This document shows positions 1 through 47,356 of a DNA stretch of 64,000 nucleotides, piece after piece (within the stretch, counting starts at the first letter, position 1; every line of letters begins with the position of its first letter). The position numbers were made by a program, and so were the translations under genes. Source of the DNA: Arctopsyche grandis. Its lineage: Eukaryota > Arthropoda > Insecta > Trichoptera > Hydropsychidae. Where the stretch lies: assembly GCF_051622035.1 (NCBI RefSeq), contig NC_135360.1, forward strand, positions 5,146,001-5,210,000, given 5' to 3'. Under the pieces are notes generated by a model, which searched no databases, was not told the origin of the DNA, and saw only the letters and a program-made list of their open reading frames with translations.

Positions 1-999
1 TAAGACTATATTATATCATATCATAATATGTATGTCATATATATTGTACTCAAGTCTTATATGTACATATATATTGTACTCTATATATGTATATCCTTCA
101 TTGTCATTATTTAATATACAAATAAATAAGTCGGTTTTACTTTTGAATTTCTGAAACAGTTTGACAAAGGAAGGTTAAAGTCGGAATTCTCGTCGACCCG
201 CTCCTTCCTGTTATTGGTTGCACTTTGCGAGTACCCTTGTGCTATTGGGACAAAAATGGGTTTATCATCGTCTATTCCAAAGGTAGAGAGCAAAAAAAAA
301 ATTTGCCATTGTAATAGACAATGATGAACCCACTTTTTGTCCAGATAGCACTGGGTCGCGCCTAAACTTACTTGAAAAATCCTCACACTTCATCGGATCG
401 ACTATACAGATAAAATATTGCCCAATGTAACTTTTTTTTTCTATTTAACAGAAATATGTACATTTATTTAATGCGCAATTTCATTTATTCTAATGCGCAA
501 ATGATTCGTTTTAAGGAGCAAAGTTATTTTTCTAAACGCATTAATAAATTAAATCTTACCCATTAATAAATGGTAAAAGTTGGAATTCTCGACAGGGCGG
601 ACCCTCTAGGCTCGGAAGCAAGGCTCGGTCTACCCGCTCCTTCCTGTCATTGGTTGCTCTTTGCGAGTACTCTTGTGCTATTGGGACAAAAAATGGGTTT
701 ATCATCCTCTATTACAAAGGTAGTGAGCAAAAAAAAATTGGCCATTGCTTACAATGATGAACGCATTTTTTGTCCAAATAGCACTGGGTCGCGCCGAAAC
801 TTACTTGTAAATGCTCACGCTTCATCGGATCGACTATACAGATAAAATATTGCTCAATGTAACGTTTTTTTTTTATTTAACAGAAATATGTACATTTATT
901 TAATGCGCAATTTCATTTATTCTAATGCGCAAATGATTTGGTTTAAGAAGCAAAGTTATTTTTCTAAACGCATTAATAAATTAAATCTTACCCATTAAT

Positions 1000-1433
1000 A
1001 AATGGTAAAAGTCGGAATTCTCGACAAGGCGGACCCTCTAGGCTCGGAAGCGAGGCTCGATCGACCCGCTCCTTCCTGTAATTGGTTGCTCTTTGCGACT
1101 ACTCTAGTATTGCCGTGCCCTGAATTAACTCGACTCTTACCTGATGAAATACTCCGACATATACTGCCTGGTTTGCATATAATTTCGGACGGTCCGGCAG
1201 CTTACGAAAATATTCCGAATTCCGGTAAAAATGGTTATAATTTCGTGGATCCAAATGATAGATATACATATAGCTGCCCAACCGTCCGAAATTATATGCA
1301 AACCAGGCAGTATATGTCGGAGTATATCATCAGGTAAAAGTCGAGTTAATTCAGGGCACGGCAATACTAGGAAGTTTCGGGTCGACCGAGCCTAGAGGGT
1401 CCACCCTGTCGAGAATTCCGACTTTTACCATTT
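1000..1433. mobile_element. Foldback (long inverted repeat) element
   Basis: The ends AAATGGTAAAAGTCGGAATT and its complement at 1414-1433 enclose arms of about 180 bases. The inner arms, from ATTGCCGTGCCCTGAATTAA to the GGACGGT region, are also near-exact complements. The outer arm is continuous with the tandem unit on its left. A decayed relative is at 11095-11460. No coding capacity. Confidence 0.8.
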
Positions 1434-1436
1434 GTA

Positions 1437-1520
1437 ATATTTATTTATTTATTTATTTATTAATAGTTTTGGACCATTGTGGCATAACAGGAAGAACCTA
1501 ATGCGCCACAATGGCCTACA
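1437..1520 (-). mobile_element. SINE/LINE 3' tail, hairpin type CCATTGTGGC
   Basis: A (TTTA)n run is followed by a hairpin at 1474-1514 with stem CCATTGTGGC/GCCACAATGG around the shared loop core. In minus orientation this is a retroposon 3' end with its (TAAA)n tail. Confidence 0.75.
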
Positions 1521-1811
1521 TTTAACAAAGATAATACAAGTAAAAAAAACAGAAAAATTAGAAAGCAGAATAAAAAAATAATAAAATGTAACAAAAGGAA
1601 AATAATAATACAAATAAAATAGTACATAAAATGTACAAAAGAGAAAGAAAAAGTAAAATAAATCAACAAAATATGAAGAAGAAGTCAGTAGTGTAGTGCG
1701 AAATGTTGAGGTGCCAGTACGCTCGATTTTGCGGCCCCCAAGGCCCCGTTGGCGAAGGCCCAGGAGGCGGAGGCCCCGGGGTCGAAGTCCCGAGGGGCGC
1801 CGTGGGGCCTG

Positions 1812-2030
1812 ACGGATTCTGGTATACATATAATTTCGAAAGCGACTTAAATATATTTATGTTTATTTGTTCGTGACAGTCAATTTAATAAAAAAAAACA
1901 AATGAGTATTCAAATAAATTTATATAAAATAAAACTATTCAAATAAATTTAATAAAATGATTACTATTAGACTAATCATGTTTAAGCGGTTTATATTACA
2001 AATACCGAGCGAAGCCGGGTAAAACCACTA
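1812..2030 (+). mobile_element. Dispersed repeat ending in CCGAGCGAAGCCGGGTA
   Basis: It starts GGATTCTGGTATACATATAA and ends with a GAAGCCGGGTAAAACCACTA motif next to TAGTAT. Relatives: 6120-6345, 31105-31536, 57727-57950 (minus) and a fragment at 5560-5603. The class is unknown. The GC-rich GGGGCGCC-type block just upstream (1725-1810) recurs before the 5560 copy, so it may belong to the element. Confidence 0.7.
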
Positions 2031-2159
2031 GTATACACATATACATATAATATATACAAAGTCCCTTTCGAAATTATATACTAGATAATAATTCCTTGAA
2101 AAATATACGAGTATATCAATTACTCAGTTCGGCCTCTAAAGTTATAATTTTTTCAATCA

Positions 2160-3650
2160 CGCTATGATGACTATCCGATCTTTTATCATAATCATATTTT
2201 TTGTATGTATGAGCATTATCATTACATTGTTTATATACATATGTATGACTTACTTAATGAAAATTGCTTTTAATATTATGTATATGTTGTCGTACGTATG
2301 TACATACATACAAAGATATATTATACTCGATATACATGTAGATTTGTTCGATGTGTACTTGTAAAAGTACAAGTTTCGCACGTTAAACTTTTCACGCGGT
2401 CGAATCTCTCGCCATTTGGATATCGCCTGGGGCCAGCGGTTCTCCACATTTTGCGAGGAGGGGTCGATCACCGTCGGTCAGAGTGCCACGAGCTAAATTC
2501 ATCCGGTTGTTTAAGTACTTATACTAATTCAACAATGCCGCTTAACCTCCTAGTTTTTGCCGATGTGCTGCGAATTCAATTCACTTTATCGCGACAAAGG
2601 GATTTCCTATGTTTGAATTTCGTTCTCGTACAAGAATGTAAACCTGAGAACCTGAGAAATGCATCGCACTTATATTGTCCACTTATTGTATTAAAAACAG
2701 TGTTGCGGTGTGTTGAAATAATAATTCATTATTTATATCATCATCACAAGTCGTTGTCTGTGATGACATTGAATTCTCTAAATTGAGGTAATTCGACGTG
2801 TAATGCCTTATAATTTCAAGCTTAATTTTAAAAATAAATTATATTATATAATTATTTAAGTACTTTTTCCTGTCCGCTTAATTTTTTCAATTATTTTTTT
2901 TTTTGTTTTTTTTTTTTTAATTTTGCACCTGGAATTGTTTTAATTCGAAAGCGCTATGTGGAATTGTTTTAATTCGAAAGAAATATGTGGCACGCGTGTC
3001 AAACTTAAGAAGCGAAAAGTTTTTTAATATATCCAATATTTTATCGCTACATGCATTTTTGAAGAAATCATATGCGGTGCAGTTTATTATATTTTTCTCC
3101 AATTGATAATAAAAATAAGTATATAAATGAAAGATTAATAAAAAAAAAATACATATTTTTTTATCGTCTGTATTACATATCAGGTGGGCATTCTATCGGG
3201 TGAATCTTCTTTCGTGGTGCCCTTGTCGTTGGATCTTATATCATTGGACCTTATGTCGTGATACGAATATATTATCACCATATATATATATAATAGCGCT
3301 ATTGTGTGTGTATCTGTCTGCGATAACGGTCGCCGTACTATAATAGTCGTTTTGATTCGACATACATACATATGTATGTATGTCACAGCCAAAACAATGC
3401 CAACAAAACGTACGAAAATAACTGTTTGCTACCAATGTTTCCTCTACGGCAATAGTCTCTGAGCATTTAGCGCCATCTATTGAAAATTTATTTTATTAAT
3501 AAAATTTTCTATTGGTGTTTTATTTTGTTTATATTTATAGTTTCATATTAAACAATTAAATTAAATATATTTAAACGGTATTTGAGAAAAATTCGACCGC
3601 GTGCGGTTCAAACACAGGACCGACACATTTCTTTTAATTTTTTATTTATT
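2160..3650. other. No gene seen; AT-rich, weak hAT-end-like fragment
   Basis: Only short, low-complexity open frames occur. A stretch at 2428-2475 (CCAGCGGTTCTCCACATTTT, then GGGGTCGAT) resembles the terminal repeat of common hAT elements, but no partner end is seen. A 30-base direct duplication (GGAATTGTTTTAATTCGAAA) lies at 2931-2990. Confidence 0.5.
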
Positions 3651-3671
3651 TAATAACTTAATATATCATAA

Positions 3672-4036
3672 CTAAAGGGCGGATAGGGAGCGTGCTTTTT
3701 CCAGGAATCAGGGCGTTTTGGGTCTATTTACAAAGCTAGAGTGAAAAAAAAAGGTTCGGCAAACCTTTAACAAAGCATTTACAACAATTAAACTATGAGC
3801 TGCGCGCTTTGGGAACGCACTCTAGTCATAACCCATGCGATGATATTTCATCGGGAACAATACTAGTCGTATTTCATTACATATGATTAGAGGTAGGATA
3901 GCCAAGGTGCCGCTCATTGCTCCATTGTTGTAAATCATTTGTAAAAAAGGTTCGGAAAACTTTAAACAATGCATTTACAACATTTGAACAATACGCGGCA
4001 CCCTCTGAGTCCGGGCTTTACATATGATACTCTAGC
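3672..4036. mobile_element. Two decayed TAGAGGTAGG-type hAT miniature elements
   Basis: 3676-3830 carries GAGCGTGCTTTTTCCAGGAA and CTACAAAGCTAGAGTG-like sequence in common with 47885, 48887 and 59575. 3889-4036 begins TAGAGGTAGGATAG and contains ACAATGCATTTACAACATTT, as in the complete copy at 59273-59484. Confidence 0.65.
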
Positions 4037-4039
4037 CTA

Positions 4040-4985
4040 GAACGTACATATATGGTGTTAAGAAGTGATCGAAACTTCGATGCGTACAAAAACACCTAAG
4101 CAATTGGTTTCGTCAGTATATGAAGCATTTGCCCATAAACTGAATGTCCGAAAATTCGAATCCCACAATAAGTCGACACAATAATTCGATTTTCAAAACG
4201 GAAGAGATCTTCATTCCAAACGTACATATGTACGTTAATTCTCGTACACTTGCCGTACACATTAGTATGATATCATGTGCGTTTTAATTGTATTCCCGTG
4301 GGTGGGGTGAAGCGTACCCAACGCTTGACCCTAATTTAGCGCTTCCTGTGGCTTTGCTCCTCTCGTCAAATGCGAATTCGACATTAGCAAAGGACTCTCT
4401 ATATCTGCATGCACATGTGCACGAGGACACCCTCAGGTAATTATCGTGCCACGACACGAATACACTTAACACGGCCACTTAACGTGTCAAAATCTGAAAG
4501 AATCCGACGGTTTTGATAAACGATTGCTGTGACTCTCGTGTGTCCGCTCCGGACAGGATAATTGGATGATTGTGACGATGATGAGGCGGCGCCAAGTATC
4601 CTCTTCGAGCGTCTTCCTTCATCAGGAGACGACACATCCTGGATTGCCGAGCTAAATTGCCGCGACAATTGCCTCTCGCACCCACCCATGCAATTACCCT
4701 ACGTCACGATTTTTTAATAGCTATAAAGCGTAATTCACGACATGGTCACCCTACGTATATAGAACTGCTACTTACCATTAGCCGTCGAAACGATCTAGCA
4801 TGAGACTTACGTAAAATGTGCATGCTATCGCATTCACTCCCCCGCCAGTCGACCCGCGATGGCCAATTGCATTTCGTTTCAGTTTCGCATTGCATGCAAA
4901 TACAACATTGTTCGTGCGTATAGCGGTCGGTAGAATTTGACTCTCATTTTTTGTTAGTTTTGAGTTCGTGTTTCGTATTTTGAAG
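4040..4985. other. Non-repeat block without a gene; possible regulatory sequence
   Basis: This part is less AT-rich and shows no sign of the window's repeat families. Open frames on the minus strand are short and have no recognisable product. It lies about 5 kb before an Oaz coding exon, so it could hold intronic control elements; nothing specific is visible. Confidence 0.3.
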
Positions 4986-4987
4986 TC

Positions 4988-5322
4988 TAAGCCCGCTTTA
5001 AAGGTCAAGGAATTTGACCCTTAAAGCCCTCAACATGAGGCCACCCCCCCCCCCCCCAACGAATACAGTCTAAGAGACCCTTTCGTCGGAGAACGAGACG
5101 GTTGTTCATGAATATCGCACAAGAACAACCGCACATCACTGTTCTATACAAAATAAACAACAACGCATGAACACATAAAGCGCGCATGCGTTAGGAAACA
5201 ATACCTGAAATGTGCCGTGCGAATGCACGCACACTTCAAGTAAACATATGTACATGTATACATGTTTATACGTGTACAACATGCACACACACACACACCA
5301 ACACACACACACACACACACAA

Positions 5323-5378
<56 letters not shown>

Positions 5379-5470
5379 ACAAACCACAAAAACATACACA
5401 CACCTAAACAGCAAACGCACACTCACACCACACACATTCACAGAATAAAAACAATAATAATAAATAAATA
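4988..5470 (-). mobile_element. TAAGCCCGCTTTAAAGG element with CA microsatellite
   Basis: It starts TAAGCCCGCTTTAAAGGTCA and includes an oligo-C run, the ACGAGACGGTTGTTCATGAA block and a CA repeat. Other copies: 43740-44187 (+, GT repeat at the same place), 61352-61650 (+), 33391-33520 (+, partial) and 35577-35665 (-, partial). The microsatellite is therefore part of the element. No transposase is seen. Confidence 0.75.
5282..5400. repeat. (CA)n microsatellite
   Basis: Nearly pure CA dinucleotides with a few interruptions, inside the element above. Confidence 0.97.
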
Positions 5471-5989
5471 AAAATGAACGTATTTTGAAATATTTACATT
5501 TAAAATTTTAATATAAAACTCGGCGGAGTCACCGGGGGCGAAGTCCCGAGGGGCGCCGGGAGGGGGCGCCGGATTCTGGTATACATATAATTTCGAAACG
5601 ATCTAGTATGATAATATGATAGTAAGATCTAGATTCACGGTTGCCAATTACATTTCGTTTCAGTTTCGCATTGCATTTTGGTCAAGAAATATGTACAACC
5701 TCGTAGGAAACCTTTTATTTTGTTGCTTTTTTATTGAACGTGTTGTATTTTGGGATTAACTTAATGACTACCGCATAGTATAGTCATCATAATGTGTCAC
5801 TTTAGTCGGGTACATACATAATGTTTGTTTATATTACATATTTAAAAGCAATACGAACAAAATTAAAAATAATTTTGTAGTGCATTGTTCATATATGTAT
5901 GTAGGATTGAAAATTTCCAATAAATAATACTACCAATTGGCTTAAAACTTCTGGAATAAGGCATCAATCAATCCATTCTGTTCAACGAC

Positions 5990-6097
5990 ACTATATATAG
6001 TCGAAACAATATGTAGTCGAACCAATATATATTCGAACCAATATATAGTCGAACCAAAATATGTATGTATAGTCGAACCAATATATAGTCGAGCTAA
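5990..6097. repeat. Minisatellite, unit about 18-20 bases
   Basis: Five to six copies of ATATATAGTCGAACCA with small changes. Confidence 0.85.
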
Positions 6098-6119
6098 TCT
6101 AGCACGAGACTTACGTAAA

Positions 6120-6345
6120 ATGTAAAATGGATTCTAGTATACATATAATTTCGAAAGAGACTTAGTATATACATATGTTTGTTTGTTCGTGGCAGTCAAT
6201 TTAAAAAAAACCAAATGAGTATTCAAATAAATTTATATAAAATAAAACTATTCAAATAAATTGAATAAAATATTTACTATTAGATTAGTCATGTTTAAGC
6301 GGTTTATATTAAAAATACCGAGCCGGGTGAAACCACTAGTATTTT
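6120..6345 (+). mobile_element. Dispersed repeat ending in CCGAGCCGGGT
   Basis: Near-copy of 1812-2030, with the same start (ATACATATAATTTCGAAAGA) and the same end next to CACTAGTAT. Confidence 0.7.
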
Positions 6346-6381
6346 ATATTTTACGTTTCCAATGAAATCATATACCTAACC

Positions 6382-6780
6382 AGCAGAATAGACTAGTGGT
6401 TAGCATATAATGCTTCGAACAAAGTGGTCACGTGTTCAAATCCCACTGGTTACTGCTGGTTAGACCTTGGATTGGTGACTTCAAGTCGATCGTTTCCTAT
6501 CAAAGTTTGCTAATTTATCCGATTTTCATTGAAACGGTTCCAGCAAATTGGCAACCTCAACCATTTTCTCGCAATTTTTGAGTGTTCAGCAATCTCGAAT
6601 TTCGCTGAATTGTATAAAATGCTGCAAATTTAAAAATGTAACTATAAATGTCTCTTTGCATGTTAATTGATATGTATTTACTTTGTATAATACTAATAAT
6701 ACTTGTACAACGTTTCGGGCCAGGAAGGCGCATTTAGGTTAGCTGCTCCTGGTCTTTCTGGTACAAATTAAAAATAAATA
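6382..6780 (+). mobile_element. tRNA-derived SINE
   Basis: The head has a polymerase III A box (ACTAGTGGTTAGC) and B box (GTTCAAATCCC). The body contains GTCGATCGTTTCCTATCA and TTGAAACGGTTCC, shared by all copies of the family. The 3' hairpin CCAGGAAGGC near 6720-6761 is followed by an (AAATA)n tail. A second, minus-strand copy abuts it at 6785-6905. Confidence 0.88.
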
Positions 6781-6784
6781 AATA

Positions 6785-6905
6785 TAAATTGACAAACTCT
6801 GAAAGGAAACGATCGACCTTGGAGTCACACATCCAGCAGCATAGCCAGGGATATAGCCCATGATCATACAATTGGAAGAATTACACGCTAACCATTGATC
6901 TATGT
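6785..6905 (-). mobile_element. tRNA-derived SINE, partial
   Basis: The body TTGACAAACTCTGAAAGGAA then ACGATCGACCTTGGAGTCA matches the family in minus orientation and is followed by a decayed tRNA-like head. Confidence 0.7.
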
Positions 6906-7119
6906 TATATATTGAAAAAGATGTTAATGTTTTTTTACACTTACCATTCACGAGCTGAGCTTTAAACATGTGCGGTTTGCTATAGTGACGCATCGGGGAA
7001 GTCTCTCATGTCACTATGGTGAAATTTGTAATAAAATAGAATAAAAGCGCAATATATTTACGTTTTTAAAGGGCAATAATACGCAAAAAATATTAAGAAA
7101 TATCACGCGTATAGGAAAT

Positions 7120-7330
7120 AAACCACCCTTTTCACGCACCCCCGCCCACTTTTCCTCCCCGTAAATGCGGCGGTTCCCTAATAGATAGGTTTCCTCGTAC
7201 GCAGCATATAAATGGTCGGGTATTTATTATCCGTTCTGAAGGGGGTGGAGATGAAGGGAGGGGAAATGATACGAAGTCGCGAAACGCAAATTGTGATTGA
7301 TGTCAGCGGTGGGAGCTCTCACTTCAACGT
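7120..7330. promoter_or_regulatory. GC-richer unique block, possible regulatory element
   Basis: The block stands out from AT-rich flanks, has runs such as CACCCCCGCCCAC and AAGGGGGTGGAG, and is not repeated in the window. There is no open frame with a product. A regulatory role is only an inference from composition and position in the Oaz gene. Confidence 0.25.
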
Positions 7331-7723
7331 GATAATATATTTTATTTCAATTTATACGCGAGTGTATCAGTACATTATATCAATGTAAATACCACATACA
7401 TACATATTATATATATATGTATATATTAGTAAATACGAATGGTATACATTCAGGCCCAACCTGGGGGTATATGGCGCCCCTAGGCAGATTGCTTTTCAGC
7501 ACCCCATTGTCATAATCATTGTCATTCCAAAAAAATCAGTGTCATATTAAAATTTAGTGGGTCAAAAGTAGTATAGATTGATTAGACTCCGCTCCGGTAA
7601 GAGAAAAAAGTGATGATCAGTGTTATCAATACTCACATTTTTAAAGTTTTATTAGAGCAAAATACATCGATCGATTTGACGTCGATCGTTTTGTAATATT
7701 TTATTTTAATTTTTACATAGATA

Positions 7724-8237
7724 TTTTATTTTATTTTATTTTATTGTTACAAATCAATATACACTTGCCATTACAGAGTTGCTCCAATGCGACGGGTGTA
7801 CGTTAACGAAATACAGAATACATAAACAATCAGAAATACAGTAATACATACATATACAATCAGAGTATATAGCATATAACAATTAATCAGAAATAATAAT
7901 CATAGAGACATCTATGGATTATTTTTAGATATTTTTTTTGTATACAATTTTTATACATATAATAAATATGAAATTATAGAGATATCTATAGATTTCAGAT
8001 TACTGTGTATAATTATTACAAATTATACACACAGATTTTGTGACAACAGGAAATGATCTAATACCAATTTTCAGGAACCGTTTCAACAATGATCAGATAA
8101 AATTGGCAAACTCTGATAGAGAAACGATCGATTTGGAGTCACAAAACCCCCAAACCTAACCAGCAGTTTGACGAGGACACGAACCTTCGACCTCAGTGGT
8201 GCTAAATATATACGCTACCACTAGGCCAAACTGCTGT
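7724..8237 (-). mobile_element. tRNA-derived SINE, near full length
   Basis: On the minus strand the head reads TTTGGCCTAGTGGTAGCGTA (A box), then GGTTCGTGTCC (B box), the common body, and a 3' hairpin of the ACACTTGCC/GACGGGTGT type followed by (TAAAA)n. Confidence 0.87.
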
Positions 8238-8267
8238 CTATGTATATATGTGTATATATGTATGTAT

Positions 8268-8560
8268 ATAACAGGAAGGCCTAACAGATAAACCCCATTG
8301 TGCCTTTGCGCCAGAGACATATATGGAGAGAAACCGGAGATATAACAATAACTCAAGGTTTGCAATAGAAAATTGAATAGGAAAAGCCAATTTTACAGGA
8401 ACTGTTTCAATGAAAAACAGAAAAATTGGCAAATTCTGATAAGAAACTATTGACCTCGACAAACCAAGGTCTGGCCAACATCGAAACTCTAGTGGGAATC
8501 GAACCCGTGACAACTTGCGTGAAAGAATACAACACTCACCACTAGAACACGCTGCAGTTG
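8268..8560 (-). mobile_element. tRNA-derived SINE
   Basis: The minus-strand head GTGTTCTAGTGGTGAG and the strong B box GGGTTCGATTCCC are clear. The 3' end carries a decayed GGAAGGC-type hairpin near 8270. Confidence 0.85.
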
Positions 8561-8890
8561 GTTTGAAAGGAAGACCCCAATGCGCCTTCTTAGACATTTA
8601 ATTACAAACATTGCAGCATTTTTTATTAGATAAATCGCTGTATTTCGAGAAGAAGAACACGAAATTAACAACTAATTGATTAATTAATTAATCCATAGCG
8701 ACATCTATAGATTTAGACTTGTACATAAATCAAATTCAGATATTTGCGACATAGCGGGTAGGATGGTTTTTGTCAATTTGATGGACGAACCGTTTCAACC
8801 ATGAAATCAGATAAATTGGCAAACTCTGATACGAAACGATCGACTTGGAGTCAAAAATATCCAAGTCTGACCAGCAGTATTAATGATTAG
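8560..8890 (-). mobile_element. tRNA-derived SINE, head missing
   Basis: Decayed hairpin tail at 8562-8600; body with GACGAACCGTTTCAACCATG and ACGATCGACTTGGAGTC. No A or B box remains. Confidence 0.75.
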
Positions 8891-9002
8891 CACGGAATCA
8901 AATCTGTCTGTTTTTATGGTTTTTATTTTGATTAAAATTTTCAACACTATATTTATCACAAATTAAGACTTTTGCACTATTCGCGTGCACTTCATTTTAT
9001 TA

Positions 9003-9530
9003 TTAACTAGCCGAACCTGGCATGCGTTGCAATGCCACAATAACGCGTGCTATTCCCGTTCCCGTTCCTGTTCCACAGACATTCAATTTAATGTATACAT
9101 AGGTATAGATCAGTGGCGTGCGATAAAATTCTCTCTTTTTGTCGTACAGCCTTACTTAGTATCCTGCACGTGCACATTAAGTAAGGCTGTACGACAAAAA
9201 GAGAGAATTTTATCGCACGCCACTGGTATAGATATATTTGTTGACGTGGGCCATCCGCTGTGTGTTTGTGGTACAACCCTGACTGGTCAGTACATTCGAG
9301 TGCGAGGTAGGCGTGGCGCGATTTTGTCACACTCTCGGCGTGATACGTTGAAGGCGGAGTAGCTTTACTTTCGCGTCAGTAAAATCGTAATTACGAATAT
9401 TATTTTTAAGAGGTTTTTTCACAGTAATCTTCCCGGACATGTATACAACAAATCCTGAAAGTTCCATCGTAATCGGTTTAGTGGTTTAGGAGCCTATAAG
9501 AGACACACAGAGACATTCAATTTTACATAT
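9003..9530 (+). mobile_element. CTAGC-GAACC repeat carrying an inserted hAT miniature element
   Basis: It starts CTAGCCGAACCTGGCATGCG, has a CCCGTTCC minisatellite, and includes TTCCATCGTAATCGGTTTAG and AGAGACACACAGAGACATTC. Relatives lie at 15398-15990 (-), 21195-21890 (+) and 61140-61310 (-). The class is uncertain; the ends CTAGC ... GCTAG suggest short inverted ends. Confidence 0.7.
9111..9225. mobile_element. hAT-type miniature element with perfect 8-bp target duplication
   Basis: A 115-base near-perfect hairpin begins CAGTGGCGTGCGATAAAATT and ends with its complement. GTATAGAT flanks it on both sides (9103-9110 and 9226-9233). An 8-bp duplication with a CAGTGGCG end is the hAT pattern. 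No coding capacity. Confidence 0.93.
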
Positions 9531-10028
9531 ATTTATTAATATGATTTATACAAATGCTGATAAAATTAAAGAGCGGCCGATTTAAGTTTGCAGCCCTCTT
9601 CATACAGAAGTTCTAACATTATCATCAAATTGAATTTTCATCACAGTGACAGTTCTTTTTTCTATAAATATATATGTATGTATGTATGTATGTACTTACA
9701 AAAAAAAACGTAAATAAGTATACATAGCGGTGATGGGAGAGTCTGCCCATCATTTGTCAAGATTTCCCGTCCGCAGCAAAGTGATATTTATCTATTATAT
9801 CCCCGGCTCTATTAGCGCCGTCTAGGACACCTCATGTGTATATTTTTCCATTTTTCCCAACTCAAGACGAATGATGATAGCGCACACATTTTCCTTCTGG
9901 AAAAGTCCCCGACATTGAAATGCATTATCACACATTATCGCAGCTTCATACGTACATACATACATATATAAAATTTCTGGTGGATTTTATTATGAGTCGA
10001 ATTGATTTTCGGTGTTGATTTGTTGCAG

Positions 10029-46227
<36,199 letters not shown>

Positions 46228-46418
46228 TTGATCTGATTAAACAAAAACAATATTCGTTTCACGAAAGCAATGTTTCATGTGATATGTTTCATTTTTTTGT
46301 TATTATGATATTCAAAAAGTGAATACGAATTTGTACATTTGCGATACTTTTAGACCGATGATGATTTAGATGTCGTTTTCTATAGATTTATTATTTAAAA
46401 ACAACAAAAAAAAAATTA

Positions 46419-46480
46419 AATAAAAAAAAACCTAGCTCGTAATTTATATAATAATATTATTATATACATAAATAAATAAA
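46419..46480 (+). terminator. Polyadenylation signals of the Oaz gene
   Basis: AATAAA is found at 46419-46424 and twice, overlapping, at 46471-46480, 190-250 bases after the stop codon. The intervening sequence is AT-rich and non-coding. Which signal is used cannot be told. The convergent gene's own signal is at 47092-47097, leaving about 600 bases between the two 3' ends. Confidence 0.6.
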
Positions 46481-47091
46481 ACAAAAATAGTGTTCGTTTG
46501 TTCAAGTTTAGAACCATTGGTTATTTACGTCTTTTTAAATGCAACGTTTCCCCAATATTTGTACCGTTTCTATTATTAACGTTTTTTCTTTAACGCAATT
46601 TGTTATTTATTATGTACAAAGTTCGTTAATCATTTGTGTACAGTTATTGTTTTTAAGTTGGTTAATTTTAATATTAATAATTGCACTTACATATATCATT
46701 GTCGAAAGCAATACCATGCAAAAAAATTAGCCCTTTGAGTTCCAATAATGTTTAATTTTGGTGAATTTTAACGCTGCCGTCCGAAGTTATGACAAAATTC
46801 AAACGAAATATTCACTAAAATCCTCATAAAAATTCATAACTTCACAAAAAAAAATCTATTTCAAATAATCGTTTGGCTCATAGAGGGTTAAAAATAGAAA
46901 CAATATGGAATCTCACTGATTTTTTTTTTCTTTAAATTCGTCCAAAAAAATATAATAAACTAAATAATAAACACGTGTAATATTTTAGACAGACCAAAGC
47001 GTTCTTATTATGAAAATATTATTTTTATTTTCAATTATATAAATATATATTAATTTACATAAAAAATAAATAATACATACAAATTGCAAGT

Positions 47092-47097
47092 TTTATT
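47092..47097 (-). terminator. Polyadenylation signal of the CLIP protease homologue
   Basis: AATAAA on the minus strand, 98 bases past the stop codon, in an AT-rich 3' region. No better candidate lies between it and the stop. Confidence 0.6.
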
Positions 47098-47194
47098 ATT
47101 TGATGTACGATTTTTTTTTTAATATTTTTGATAATGTATTACATCAATTGACAGGAGCGACGACAAAACGAAATTAAATGCACAATCAAACGAC

Positions 47195-47356
47195 TCAAGA
47201 CGCTTGTCTGGCTTGTATCCATGGTAAATAGTTGACAACATTGACATAGGCTGCTGGTATTCCTTGGGATGCACATCCCAAGCCCCAAGCCACGAGACCA
47301 GCAAGAGTCCAACGACCTGGAGTCGTCTCGCAGACGAGACCTGATCCTCCATCGCC
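47195..47356 (-). CDS. CLIP protease homologue last exon: GDGGSG motif and C-terminus
   Basis: The acceptor TGTCGTTTCAG ends at 47357. The exon opens with GDGGSGLVCE, where active enzymes read GDSGGP; the catalytic Ser is thus replaced by Gly475. It continues WTLAGLVAWGLGC and AYVNVVNYLPWI, the usual C-terminal helix, and stops at TGA 47197-47195. A polyadenylation signal lies about 100 bases further on. Confidence 0.93.
   Translation of the reverse strand, partial: GDGGSGLVCETTPGRWTLAGLVAWGLGCASQGIPAAYVNVVNYLPWIQARQAS

Larger units (their letters stand above)
1..2160. repeat. Repeat-filled left edge: 432-bp tandem unit, foldback, SINE tail and dispersed repeat
   Basis: No gene is seen here. 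Two direct copies of a unit repeat at a period of about 432 bases (the same ATGCGCAATT block at 471 and 903; the same AAAGT-GGAATTCTCGAC block at about 575 and 1007). The array runs into a foldback element at 1000-1433. A SINE/LINE 3' tail follows near 1440-1520 and a dispersed repeat at 1812-2030. Short open frames in this stretch are repeat-derived. Confidence 0.7.
7735..9098. repeat. Segmental duplication, copy 1 (three stacked SINEs)
   Basis: The whole block recurs at 11548-12898 in the same order with only scattered base changes and small indels. Inside are minus-strand SINEs at about 7724-8237, 8268-8560 and 8560-8890, then the start of a CTAGC-GAACC-type repeat. Confidence 0.88.

Noticed and set aside
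2298-2786. A 162-codon plus-strand open frame
   Set aside because: No recognisable motif, crosses a hAT-end-like fragment, no splice or start context.
5136-5471. Cys-Val and Thr-His repeat open frames (also at 43566-44175)
   Set aside because: Products of the CA/GT microsatellite inside a dispersed element.
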